Shown here: positions 14,563 to 23,175 of the stretch, one piece after another | How positions within the stretch are numbered: position 1 is the stretch's first letter | Layout: the number at the start of each line of letters is the position of its first letter | NCBI GenBank assembly: GCA_022792295.1 | Contig: JAAWAR010000051.1 | Location: 1-46,286, forward strand | Reading direction: 5' to 3' | Length of the DNA stretch: 46,286 bases | DNA from: Lachnospiraceae bacterium | Lineage (GTDB): Bacteria; Bacillota; Clostridia; Lachnospirales; Lachnospiraceae | Program-made: the position numbers and the translations under genes | The notes under the pieces: model-generated | Seen by the model: only the letters and a program-made list of their open reading frames with translations | Told to the model about the DNA's origin: nothing | Databases searched by the model: none

Positions 14563-15903
14563 TCACTGCTCCTTTGCCATATTCACAAACCTTGTCAGCT
14601 CCGGTTTCCAGCCGAGCACGACAGTGCCGATCGGGCCGTTCCTCTGCTTGGCAATGATGACCTCCGCCACGTTCGGCGTATCCGTGTCCTTATTATAATA
14701 ATCGTCGCGGTATAAGAACATGACCACATCGGCATCCTGCTCGATCGCACCGGACTCTCTCAAATCCGACAGCATGGGTCTGTGATCCGTTCTCGTCTCA
14801 CAGGCACGGGAAAGCTGGGACAAGGCGATAACCGGCGCCTGGAGCTCACGTGCCAGGGCCTTTAAAGAGCGGGATATCTCGGAAATCTCCTGCTGTCTGC
14901 TTTCATTGCCCCGCGCAGCACTTCCTGTCATAAGCTGAAGATAGTCGATCATCACAAGATCCAGCCCGTATTCTAACTTTACCTTCCTGCACTTGGAGCG
15001 CAGCTCCATGATAGAAATTCCGGGCGTGTCGTCGATGATCAGCCTGGAATCCCCGATCGTCCCGATCCCCTCAACGACTGCATCCCAGTCCGCGTCCGTT
15101 AACGTCCCGGTCCGAAGCTTTTGTGAATCCACATTGGATTCCATCGCAAGCATTCGGTTTACAAGCTGTTCCTTCGACATCTCCAGACTGAAAATCAGGC
15201 AGGTCTTTTCCCGTCTCACGCCGATATAATCGGCAATATTCAGCACAAATGCGGTTTTTCCCATCGACGGACGGGCCGCAATCAAAATCAGATCAGAGGG
15301 CTGCAGGCCGGAGGTCCGGTAATCCAGGTCAATAAAGCCGGTCGCAAGCCCTGTGACCGTTGACTTCGACCTGGTCGCCTGTTCTATTTTATCGAGAACA
15401 TTTAAAGCTACCTGCCGAATCGGAACAAATTCGGAAGACATTCGATTCTGCAAAAGCTCGAATACCTGCTTTTCCGTATTCGCCAGAACTGTTTCCAGGC
15501 TCTCCTTTCCTGCATAACAGGTATTGGCGATTTCCTCGTTCAGCCGGATCAGCCGCCGCATGACCGCTTTTTCATATACGATCTGCGCGTAGGCGCGCAC
15601 GCTGGCAGACGTCGGCACGGTCGCTACGATCTCACGGATCGCATCCAGATCATATACCTCCGGCGGGACGTCCTTCTCCTTCAGACGGTCCTGAAGCGTT
15701 ACCAGATCGACCGGCTTCCCCTCATTGAACAGCTCGGCCATAGCCTCAAACATAACGCCGTACTGCTTCTGATAAAAGTCCTCCGGCCGGATCATCTCCG
15801 TGGCAGCGATCACCGCATCCCGATCCATCAGCATAGAACCGATGACCGATTGCTCCGCCTCGACGCTGTGCGGCAGGACCCGCTTTATTAACGCCTCATC
15901 CAT
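14563..15903 (-). CDS. dnaB: Replicative DNA helicase DnaB
   Basis: A 446-residue hexameric helicase that unwinds DNA ahead of the replication fork. The N-terminal primase-interacting domain (from PHSVEAEQSVIG) and the RecA-like domain with Walker A ARPSMGKT, Walker B LVMIDYLQL and the RQQEISEISRSLK segment are complete, with no intein. It starts 5 nt after rplI, with the ribosome binding site inside the end of rplI, in the conserved gdpP-rplI-dnaB order of Bacillota. Confidence 0.97.
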   Translation of the reverse strand: MDEALIKRVLPHSVEAEQSVIGSMLMDRDAVIAATEMIRPEDFYQKQYGVMFEAMAELFNEGKPVDLVTLQDRLKEKDVPPEVYDLDAIREIVATVPTSASVRAYAQIVYEKAVMRRLIRLNEEIANTCYAGKESLETVLANTEKQVFELLQNRMSSEFVPIRQVALNVLDKIEQATRSKSTVTGLATGFIDLDYRTSGLQPSDLILIAARPSMGKTAFVLNIADYIGVRREKTCLIFSLEMSKEQLVNRMLAMESNVDSQKLRTGTLTDADWDAVVEGIGTIGDSRLIIDDTPGISIMELRSKCRKVKLEYGLDLVMIDYLQLMTGSAARGNESRQQEISEISRSLKALARELQAPVIALSQLSRACETRTDHRPMLSDLRESGAIEQDADVVMFLYRDDYYNKDTDTPNVAEVIIAKQRNGPIGTVVLGWKPELTRFVNMAKEQ

Positions 15904-15908
15904 ATTTT

Positions 15909-16355
15909 TTATGCCTCTACTACCTTTACACGAAGCTTTGCGGTTACATCTTTATGGAGCTTTACCAAAACTTCAACGGTCCCTAAGCTCTTAATCGGCT
16001 CCGGCAGAGCCATCTTTTTTTTGTCAATATCCAGGCCCAACTGGTCAAGCGCCGCCTTTGCAATTTCCTTTGTGGACACGGAGCCGAACGTCCGGCCGCC
16101 TTCCCCGGCCTTGATCGTAACCGTAACGGATTTTTCCTCGATCTCCTCCGCCAGTTTTTTCGCAGCGGCGAGCTGCTCTGCGGCAATCTTGGCTTCATTT
16201 GCCTTTTTGAGCTTTAAATCATTTAAGTTCTTCGGTGTCGCCTCCACCCCGAGTTTCTTTGGCAGAATAAAATTCCTCGCATAGCCGTCGTTGACCTTTA
16301 CGAGCTCCCCTTTTTTCCCAAGTGCTTTTACATCCTCTAATAATACAACTTCCAT
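15909..16355 (-). CDS. rplI: 50S ribosomal protein L9
   Basis: A 148-residue L9. The N-terminal rRNA-binding domain begins [16 protein letters not shown] and carries [12 protein letters not shown]. The long central helix (about 45-75) and the C-terminal domain follow. It starts 3 nt after the gdpP stop, with GGAGAAA upstream, so the two are translated in series. Confidence 0.97.
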   Translation of the reverse strand: MEVVLLEDVKALGKKGELVKVNDGYARNFILPKKLGVEATPKNLNDLKLKKANEAKIAAEQLAAAKKLAEEIEEKSVTVTIKAGEGGRTFGSVSTKEIAKAALDQLGLDIDKKKMALPEPIKSLGTVEVLVKLHKDVTAKLRVKVVEA

Positions 16356-16358
16356 CTT

Positions 16359-18407
16359 TTAGATTTCTCCTTTCTCCTCCATTGCGTCAATTAGTTCCTT
16401 GATCTTTTTCCTGGCCTCCTCAACCGACATGTCGGGAAGCTGTGCCCCGGCGATGGTCCTGTGTCCGTCGCCCCCAAGCCTCTCCATCATGACCTGCACA
16501 TTGATCTCATCAATCGAGCGCGCGCTGACATAGATTTTTCCTTCATAGGGCGTGAGGACCACGGACGCCTTGATCCCCACAATATCCAGAAGCTCGTTTG
16601 CCGCCTGTGCACCCACAACGGTCGGGCTCTCCACGCCCTCAGAGGGGCAGACGCTGATCGCAAACGCACCGTGATATACCTCGGCCTGTCGGACTGCTTC
16701 CGCTCTTGCCTTATAATCTTCCATCTTATCCCGAAACAGCTTGCGTACCCGCGTCACATCGGCTCCGTTGCGCCTTAAAAACGCCGCCGCCTCAAACGTG
16801 CGGACACCGGCCTGATTGGTGAAATTATTCGTGTCGATCACGATTCCGGCATACATGGCATCCGCCTCTGCCGACTTGATCCGAATATTATCTGCCACAT
16901 ACTGCAGAATCTCCGCAACCAGCTCGCTCGCCGAGGAGGCGTACGGCTCCACATAGGAAAGTGTTGCATTGGAAATGACCTCGCTCGACTGGCGATGGTG
17001 GTCAATGACTACAATCGTGCGCACCAGCTTTAAAAGCTCAGGCGCCTCGGTATAGCTTGGCCGGTTCACATCGACGACCACGAGCGCCGTGTTGGCATCT
17101 ACAATGTCCGCTGCCTCCTTGCTGTTTAAAAACAAGTCGGCCGGATAATCGTTATTGTCCACAAACCGGTCCAGCATCGGACGCACGGACGATGTAACCT
17201 CATTGATTACGATGTGAGCCTTTTTGTTCATCGCCACGGCGATCCGGTACACACCAATCGCCGAACCCAGAGCGTCTATATCTCCGATTTTATGGCCCAT
17301 GATCAAAAGGCGGTCTTTTGTCTCTAAAAGTTCCCGCATGGCATGCGCCTTTACGCGGGCCTTTACGCGCGTCGTCTTCTCGAGCTGCTGGGACTTTCCG
17401 CCGAAATACTGTATCCTCTCCCCGCACTTAACCACGGCCTGGTCACCGCCGCGGCCTAGCGCCATGTCAATCGCCGTCCGCGCGTACTCATAGCACTGCA
17501 CGTAGGTCTCGCCGTTCATGCCGATGCCAATGCTCAGGGTCACGGCCATCTCATTTCCGATGTTGACCGTCTTTACGTCCTCGAGGAGAGAAAAACGCTC
17601 GGCCTCCAGCCGCTCCATGTAGCGCTGCTTGATCGCAAAGAAATATTTATCCTTTTCCAGCTTCCGCACGATTCCGTTGACCGCAGAAATATATTTGTTG
17701 ATCTTGCGGTCGATCAGCGCCGTTAAAAGCGAACGGCGCACCTCCTCGACACTCTCCAGGGCCTCGTCATAATTGTCAAGATAGATCAGGCCGGCCACCA
17801 TCTTCTGATTGTGAATCGCCTGCTTGCAGATGTAAATCTCCGTCTCGTCATAGAGATAGACGGCCAGGACCTGCTGCTCTATGTCCTCAGCCCCCGCATT
17901 GTCCGCCGTCTCCTTTTCCTGGCAGAGGTATACGCGTTTTATGCGGATGCAGTAACGCGCTTCTTTATATTCACTGTGGATCTCCAGGAACTCCTCCATC
18001 CCGGAAAGTATCTCCGGGGTAAGTTCTTCAAAAAGCGCGGTGAGCGATTTTCTTGAATTTTTTTCTTCTTTGATGACAGCCGCAAGTGCCTGGTTGACCC
18101 ACAGAAGCCGTCCATCCATATCGGCAATCCCGTAGGGAAGCTCCATGGAGTCCAAAAGTTTCTTCTGACTCCAGCTGTACCCGGTTGCAAAGGACACGAG
18201 CCCGCCGGTCAGCTTTCTCTTTCCGTAAAAAAATAATACTCCAGCACAGATCAGATATAACGCGGAAAAAATCGCCATGGCAATTCCGGCCTGCAGAGAA
18301 ACCATCGTTATGGCCGCATTTGCACAAAGCACGAAAACGGACAGTACAAGCGGCCACTGCAGATATTTTTGCAGGCTGCTTTTGATCTTGTTTTTCTCTT
18401 TCATCAT
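16359..18407 (-). CDS. gdpP: Cyclic-di-AMP phosphodiesterase GdpP (DHH family)
   Basis: A membrane phosphodiesterase (682 residues) that hydrolyses c-di-AMP, controlling potassium and cell-wall homeostasis. Two membrane helices lie at about residues 15-65, followed by a degenerate PAS region, a degenerate GGDEF domain (GGDEF core not conserved; LSIGIGMNGETY seen) and a DHH/DHHA1 catalytic part with GHKIGDIDALGSA and VIDHHRQ. CAGGAGA lies 3-6 nt before two adjacent ATGs (18407, 18404); the second has better spacing. A start at 18458 lacks a ribosome binding site. Confidence 0.95.
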   Translation of the reverse strand: MMKEKNKIKSSLQKYLQWPLVLSVFVLCANAAITMVSLQAGIAMAIFSALYLICAGVLFFYGKRKLTGGLVSFATGYSWSQKKLLDSMELPYGIADMDGRLLWVNQALAAVIKEEKNSRKSLTALFEELTPEILSGMEEFLEIHSEYKEARYCIRIKRVYLCQEKETADNAGAEDIEQQVLAVYLYDETEIYICKQAIHNQKMVAGLIYLDNYDEALESVEEVRRSLLTALIDRKINKYISAVNGIVRKLEKDKYFFAIKQRYMERLEAERFSLLEDVKTVNIGNEMAVTLSIGIGMNGETYVQCYEYARTAIDMALGRGGDQAVVKCGERIQYFGGKSQQLEKTTRVKARVKAHAMRELLETKDRLLIMGHKIGDIDALGSAIGVYRIAVAMNKKAHIVINEVTSSVRPMLDRFVDNNDYPADLFLNSKEAADIVDANTALVVVDVNRPSYTEAPELLKLVRTIVVIDHHRQSSEVISNATLSYVEPYASSASELVAEILQYVADNIRIKSAEADAMYAGIVIDTNNFTNQAGVRTFEAAAFLRRNGADVTRVRKLFRDKMEDYKARAEAVRQAEVYHGAFAISVCPSEGVESPTVVGAQAANELLDIVGIKASVVLTPYEGKIYVSARSIDEINVQVMMERLGGDGHRTIAGAQLPDMSVEEARKKIKELIDAMEEKGEI

Positions 18408-18558
18408 ATTCTCCTGTTTTTCACGCCCGGCTGCGAACATGAAACCTTCCCGGGACAAACGATTTCCAACAAATTATATCATATTTTGAATGAATTTAAA
18501 AGCCCCTGTAAACCCTATATTCTTTTCTGCTTCAGCCTGATGCAGAGAAAGGAGGAAG

Positions 18559-18687
18559 CAAACCGCAGTTGTAACCGGCGCAAGCCGGGGAATCGGCTTT
18601 TCAATCGCAAGGCGGCTGGGTCTTGACAGCCTACAGATCATTGCCGTCGCTACCGCCCTGCCTATTCTCCGGGAAAGCCTCTTTTAA
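18559..18687 (+). pseudogene. Short-chain dehydrogenase/reductase N-terminal relic
   Basis: A frame of 42 codons reads QTAVVTGASRGIGFSIARRL and then GLDSLQII before losing the family pattern and stopping at TAA 18685-18687. The TGxxxGIG cofactor motif identifies an SDR oxidoreductase such as a 3-oxoacyl-ACP reductase. AAAGGAGG is still present just upstream, but the start codon is gone, and about 200 C-terminal residues are missing. It is on the opposite strand to both neighbours (gdpP and the ABC-F gene). Confidence 0.75.
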
Positions 18688-18699
18688 ATGAGGCGCGCG

Positions 18700-18730
18700 A
18701 AAAAAACGCCGCCGGCCGAAGCCTGCAGCG
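18700..18730 (-). terminator. Terminator of the ABC-F gene
   Basis: On the minus strand, CGCTGCAGGC - TTCG - GCCGGCGGCG (9 of 10 pairs, UUCG tetraloop) is followed by seven Ts. Confidence 0.85.
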
Positions 18731-18763
18731 TTTCGATTTGCTGTCGGAATTCTTTTTGTTTGT

Positions 18764-20401
18764 TTAGTCGTCGTTCTCCTGGCTTTCGGTGACGGTGAAG
18801 GTGAAACGCTTTCTCGCCATTTCATCGCTGTCCAGATACTCATCATAGGTCGTAATCTTGTCTACGAGCCGGCCGCCTATGATCTCCATGATCCGGTTGG
18901 CTGTGGTCTGTACGATCTGATGGTCACGGGAGGAGAAGATCAGGACACCTGAGAATTTCTGCATGCCCTTATTGAGGGCCGTAATCGCTTCCATGTCCAA
19001 ATGATCGGTCGGCTCATCCAAAAGCAGCACATTGGCGCCCGAAATCATAAGCTTTGACAGCATACAGCGCACTCTTTCGCCGCCCGACAATACCTTTACC
19101 TTTTTCACGCCATCCTCGCCCGCAAACAGCATCCTTCCCAAAAAGCCGCGCACATAAGTCACGTCCTTTTCCGGCGAATACTGTGTGAGCCAGTCTACGA
19201 TTGTGTCATCATTGTCAAACTCGGCACTGTTGTCCTTCGGAAAATACGCCTGCGTCGTCGTAAGGCCCCATTTGTAATTTCCCGAATCCGGCTCCATCTC
19301 GCCGGAAAGGATCTTAAAAAGCGTCGTCTTCGCAAGCTCGTTCGGCCCAACCAAGGCAACCTTGTCTTCACGCCCCAGGATAAAGGAAATATTGTCCAGC
19401 ACCTTGATGCCGTCAATGGTTTTTGAAAGATTCTCTACGGTCAGGACCTCGTTTCCGATCTCACGGAACGGGCGGAAGTCGATGTACGGGTATTTCCGGC
19501 TCGACGGCTTGATCTCATCAAGCTCGATCTTTTCCAGAGCGCGCTTTCTTGAGGTCGCCTGCTTGGATTTGGAGGCGTTGGCCGAGAAACGCTGGATAAA
19601 CTCCCGCAGCTCCTTGATCTTCTCCTCCTTCTTCCGGTTCGCCTCCTTCATCTGCTTAATCATAAGCTGGCTGGATTCGAACCAGAAATCATAGTTGCCG
19701 GCATAGAGCTGGATCTTTCCGTAGTCAATATCGGCAATCTGGGTACATACCTTATTTAAAAAATAACGGTCATGGGAGACCACGATTACCGTGTTCTCAA
19801 AATTAATCAAAAACTCCTCCAGCCAAGCGATCGCATCCAGGTCGAGGTGGTTCGTCGGCTCATCTAAAAGCAGGATGTCCGGATTGCCAAAAAGCGCCTG
19901 CGCCAAAAGCACCTTGACCTTTAGGGGGCCGGTTAACTCCTTCATCTGCCTATAATGCATGTCTGTCTCGACTCCAAGGCCGTTTAAGAGATTTTCTGCG
20001 TCTGATTCTGCCTCCCAGCCGTTCATAGACGCAAACTCTCCTTCGAGCTCGGCAGCTTTGATACCGTCTGCGTCCGTGAAATCCTCTTTCATATAGATCG
20101 CGTCCTTTTCCTTCATAATGTCGTAAAGACGCTTATTCCCCATAATGACCGTATCCAGGACCGGATACTCGTCATATTTAAAATGGTCCTGCTGCAAAAA
20201 GGACAGACGCTGCCCCGGCGTGATTGCAACCTCGCCGTTCGTCGGTTCAAGCTGCCCGGACAGGATTCTTAAAAACGTCGATTTACCGGCGCCGTTTGCA
20301 CCGATCAAACCATAGCAGTTCCCCTCGGTGAATTTGATGTTTACATCCTCAAACAACGCCTTTTTTCCTACCCGTAATGTAACATTGTTTGCACTGATCA
20401 T
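18764..20401 (-). CDS. ABC-F family ATPase with one degenerate ATP site
   Basis: A 545-residue soluble tandem ABC protein without membrane segments, of the ABC-F type that acts on ribosomes. NBD1 has Walker A GANGAGKS and Walker B ILLLDEPTNHLD, but its signature reads LTGPL instead of LSGGQ/E. After a charged linker (about 240-315), NBD2 has a Walker A reading GPNELAKT instead of GxxGxGKT, with intact LSGGERV and LLLDEPTDHLD. NBD1 signature and NBD2 Walker A form the same composite site, so one of the two ATP sites looks impaired. It is a single-gene unit with its own promoter and terminator. It may be a housekeeping translation factor or an antibiotic-protection protein; I cannot tell which. 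Confidence 0.9.
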   Translation of the reverse strand: MISANNVTLRVGKKALFEDVNIKFTEGNCYGLIGANGAGKSTFLRILSGQLEPTNGEVAITPGQRLSFLQQDHFKYDEYPVLDTVIMGNKRLYDIMKEKDAIYMKEDFTDADGIKAAELEGEFASMNGWEAESDAENLLNGLGVETDMHYRQMKELTGPLKVKVLLAQALFGNPDILLLDEPTNHLDLDAIAWLEEFLINFENTVIVVSHDRYFLNKVCTQIADIDYGKIQLYAGNYDFWFESSQLMIKQMKEANRKKEEKIKELREFIQRFSANASKSKQATSRKRALEKIELDEIKPSSRKYPYIDFRPFREIGNEVLTVENLSKTIDGIKVLDNISFILGREDKVALVGPNELAKTTLFKILSGEMEPDSGNYKWGLTTTQAYFPKDNSAEFDNDDTIVDWLTQYSPEKDVTYVRGFLGRMLFAGEDGVKKVKVLSGGERVRCMLSKLMISGANVLLLDEPTDHLDMEAITALNKGMQKFSGVLIFSSRDHQIVQTTANRIMEIIGGRLVDKITTYDEYLDSDEMARKRFTFTVTESQENDD

Positions 20402-20452
20402 GTTTCAATCCTCAATCTTTTCGTGTTTTCATGTTTAATAGCCGCTCTTTCT

Positions 20453-20480
20453 ATTATACATGAAACCTTTCATTTTTCAA
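20453..20480 (-). promoter_or_regulatory. Sigma-A promoter of the ABC-F gene with a palindrome in the spacer
   Basis: TTGAAA (20475-20480), a 16-nt spacer and TATAAT (20453-20458) on the minus strand. The spacer contains arms ATGAAA and TTTCAT separated by 2 bp (20460-20473), a possible operator position. Confidence 0.65.
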
Positions 20481-20609
20481 GGGAAATACGCGGACATGCG
20501 GCAATTCTCGTTACGTTCCGCCGTTCTTAGGCTTTTAGGGGAGGAATCCCAGGAAGACTTGCATATCGGATGCTTTGCCATAGATTATCCGAAAAAATAA
20601 CAGAATGGG

Positions 20610-20657
20610 AAACCGCCCTCGTTTTACCGGATCTATGCCGGTAAAGAGGAGGCGGTT
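20610..20657 (-). terminator. Hairpin after the cysteine desulfidase gene
   Basis: AAACCGCC-CTC pairs with GAG-GAGGCGGTTT, with an inner stem TTTACCGG/CCGGTAAA. The following minus-strand T-run is short (TTTCCC), so termination strength is uncertain. Apart from this and the ABC-F promoter, the gap 20402-20755 shows nothing. Confidence 0.5.
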
Positions 20658-20755
20658 TTGCTTCGTTTTCTCCAGGTCAGCTTCCGTTGTTTCTTTGCGT
20701 ATACGGCACTGGCAGAAAAGGATACATGCGTAAAGCGTTTGACGGTGTCTTTCCG

Positions 20756-22075
20756 TCAATTTCCAAGCATAATATTCAGAATCTCCACATCCGTGCTTTT
20801 CATCCCGACGCGCCCCATCCGGCCGATGGCCGCGATGGTATCCTCGGGATTTTCCATGGTCATGCCTTCTCCGGGCTGGAAGACATTGCCTGCAAGAGAA
20901 AGTTCCAGAGCCATCAGCGCATTTTCCACCGCGAGCCCGATCTTGGCTGCACAGCTCGCTTTCGCGCCGTCGCAGACCATTCCGCCCAGCGTCTCGATGC
21001 TGTTCGTGATGGTGTCGCAGAGGATGCCATAGATCCGTTCCTCTTTGCCGCTCTTTTTCAACTGCATATAGGCGATCCCGCAGGCGGCTCCTGTCGCGGC
21101 GCTTGTGGCTCCGCAGTAGGCGGAGAGACTGCCGATATACTTTTTCTGATGGACGCTTAAAAGGTTTCCGAGCACCAGGGCCCGGTATAAAAGCTCCTTA
21201 TCAACGCCAAGCTCCTTTGCATAAATCACGATCGGCAGCGTCACCGTGATCCCCTGGTTGCCGCTTCCGCTGTTGATCACGACCGGCAGCGAACAGCCGC
21301 TCATTCTGGCATCGCTCCCTGCGGCGGCCGCGGCACGGGCCCGCAGCCTAGTATTTTCCGTACCCGACACCCGGCTTGCATTCTCCAAAAGGATCCGCCC
21401 GGTCTCCACGCCATAGCGCCCCTTCAGCCCTTCGTCGGAAATTGCCGTATTGTATGCAATCTGCCTGGACAAAAGCTCATCTACGTCAGCCATCCCCACC
21501 TGCTCTGCAAACGCCAAGATATTTTCCACGCTCAGGCGCATCCGATCCGGCCCTTTTTCTTCCTTTTCCTTTTGGGGCTGCTCACATTCCTCAAACAGCA
21601 CCTTTCCGTCTTTTTCCAGTCTTGTAATGTGATTATGGTGCTCTTTAAGCTCCACGAGTGCGGAATGCTCCCCGCTTTTTAATTCCACAACAATGTAGAG
21701 GTTATCCACGCCTTCCGCGAGGCTGCAAGTACAAAAACCTGTCTTTAAAAGCTCCTTTGTCTTTTGAATATCCGTCTCGGTCACAGACTCCAAAACTGCC
21801 AGCTCCCGGCCCGCGTCACCGCCGATAATACCGAGTGCCGCCGCTACCTCGATGCCGCGCATATTCCCGGAATTCGGGACAATCACGGCCTTTACGTTCT
21901 TTATAATATTGCCGCTGCAGCGCACATGGCATGTTTGGGGCATTTCCCCCAAGAGCGTTTTGGCCTTTGCCGCCGCGAAGGCGATGGCGATCGGCTCCGT
22001 ACAGCCGAGCGCTACCAAAAGCTCCTCCTTTAGAATTGCCAGATGATTCTGATATAGTTTTTCGCCTATGTTCAC
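20756..22075 (-). CDS. cyuA: L-cysteine desulfidase / serine dehydratase alpha-like (UPF0597 family)
   Basis: A 439-residue [4Fe-4S] lyase of the CyuA/YhaM family, which splits L-cysteine to pyruvate, ammonia and sulfide. The N-terminal ALGCTEP motif and the C-terminal cysteines (SGCS, CGATSAATGAACG, MVCDGAKASC) are those expected for the cluster. The start is GTG 22075, overlapping the previous stop as GTGA, with AAGGAGCGGAG upstream, so it is translationally coupled to the URO-D-like gene. A closely related activity such as serine or other beta-elimination is possible. Confidence 0.86.
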   Translation of the reverse strand: MNIGEKLYQNHLAILKEELLVALGCTEPIAIAFAAAKAKTLLGEMPQTCHVRCSGNIIKNVKAVIVPNSGNMRGIEVAAALGIIGGDAGRELAVLESVTETDIQKTKELLKTGFCTCSLAEGVDNLYIVVELKSGEHSALVELKEHHNHITRLEKDGKVLFEECEQPQKEKEEKGPDRMRLSVENILAFAEQVGMADVDELLSRQIAYNTAISDEGLKGRYGVETGRILLENASRVSGTENTRLRARAAAAAGSDARMSGCSLPVVINSGSGNQGITVTLPIVIYAKELGVDKELLYRALVLGNLLSVHQKKYIGSLSAYCGATSAATGAACGIAYMQLKKSGKEERIYGILCDTITNSIETLGGMVCDGAKASCAAKIGLAVENALMALELSLAGNVFQPGEGMTMENPEDTIAAIGRMGRVGMKSTDVEILNIMLGN

Positions 22076-23088
22076 GCTCTCCGCTCCTTACCGTCGAATA
22101 CCTTTTCGATCTCGTTTCTCGTCTGTCCGATGAAGGCCAGCATCTCCTCGTCAAGCGGGTAGCGGATGACACAGCCGGGCGTTAAAATATGGTGCCTGCC
22201 TCCCAACTGCTTGAAGCATTGGAAGATCTGGTTCTGGATCGCGCCCTTATCCCGTTTTGTAATATCCGTGCGCTTTAAACCGCCCATCAGACACTTGCCG
22301 GACAGTGCATATGCCTCGTCAAGCTCCGGAAATGTCTCCCAGGCGTGCCAGTTGAAAATCTGAACCGGATAATCTTTTAATATCTCAAACATGATGTTGT
22401 CGCCGTGGCAGTGGAGCGTATTCATCCAGCCGCCCTTCGCCGCCTCTAAGACCTGCAGATCATACGGTTTTCCGTATTCAAGATACTCTGCTGCTGTGCA
22501 CTTGTCATACGTCGCTGTCTGGGAGGCCAGAAAGATTCCATCCACACCCAGCCCGATCGCCCGTTTTGCCAGCTCACAGGTCGTCTCGGTGATGACTGTA
22601 AGCGCATGCTTTACCTGCTCTCCAAAGCCCTCTTTCACGAACGAAAGAAGCCTGCCGCCGCAGAGTTTTTCGGCAGTTGTGATCGGCGCAAAGACCGTAA
22701 AGATCACCGGAACCTCCTCGCCCTCCACCTTTTTAAGCACGAGCTCAAGGTGGCGCAGCTCTCTTGCATAACTGCCCTCATCCAGAGAACAGGCAGAAAG
22801 CTTCGCCAGATCTGCACCGCCCCGGATCGGGCTGTTCACCAGCTTGGCCACACCCCCCTTTTCGATCTCGGAGTAATCCACCGTGCAGCCGAAATCCTCG
22901 ATCGCATACATGCCGTTATTCATCGTTTTGATGAAGTCAAAGTCATAGGTCTTATAGAATTCATACGTTTTCTCGGCAATCGCCTCCGGGTCCAGATCCG
23001 TCCCCGGCATATGGCTCCAGAAGGAGTAGGGAAGCTTGTCCGGCTTTTCTCCGCGGATTGCCGCCATGATTCGTTCTTTTTTCGTCAT
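22072..23088 (-). CDS. Uroporphyrinogen decarboxylase-fold protein (methyltransferase-like)
   Basis: A 338-residue TIM-barrel protein of the URO-D superfamily. It lacks the arginine-rich N-terminal substrate motif of true HemE and has the LHCHGDN motif and a late PGCVIRYP cysteine, resembling the methylcobamide:CoM/corrinoid methyltransferase branch. No corrinoid protein is encoded in the window, so a methyl-transfer role is unproven. It overlaps the desulfidase by 4 nt and follows the M24-like gene by 87 nt, making a three-gene operon. Confidence 0.78.
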   Translation of the reverse strand: MTKKERIMAAIRGEKPDKLPYSFWSHMPGTDLDPEAIAEKTYEFYKTYDFDFIKTMNNGMYAIEDFGCTVDYSEIEKGGVAKLVNSPIRGGADLAKLSACSLDEGSYARELRHLELVLKKVEGEEVPVIFTVFAPITTAEKLCGGRLLSFVKEGFGEQVKHALTVITETTCELAKRAIGLGVDGIFLASQTATYDKCTAAEYLEYGKPYDLQVLEAAKGGWMNTLHCHGDNIMFEILKDYPVQIFNWHAWETFPELDEAYALSGKCLMGGLKRTDITKRDKGAIQNQIFQCFKQLGGRHHILTPGCVIRYPLDEEMLAFIGQTRNEIEKVFDGKERRA

Positions 23089-23175
23089 TGTTATGTACCA
23101 TCCTCGTATATAGTAATGTTTACAAGCCCTCTTTGGGATCTTTCTGTATCATTGCAGACTCTTATGCCTTTTTGG

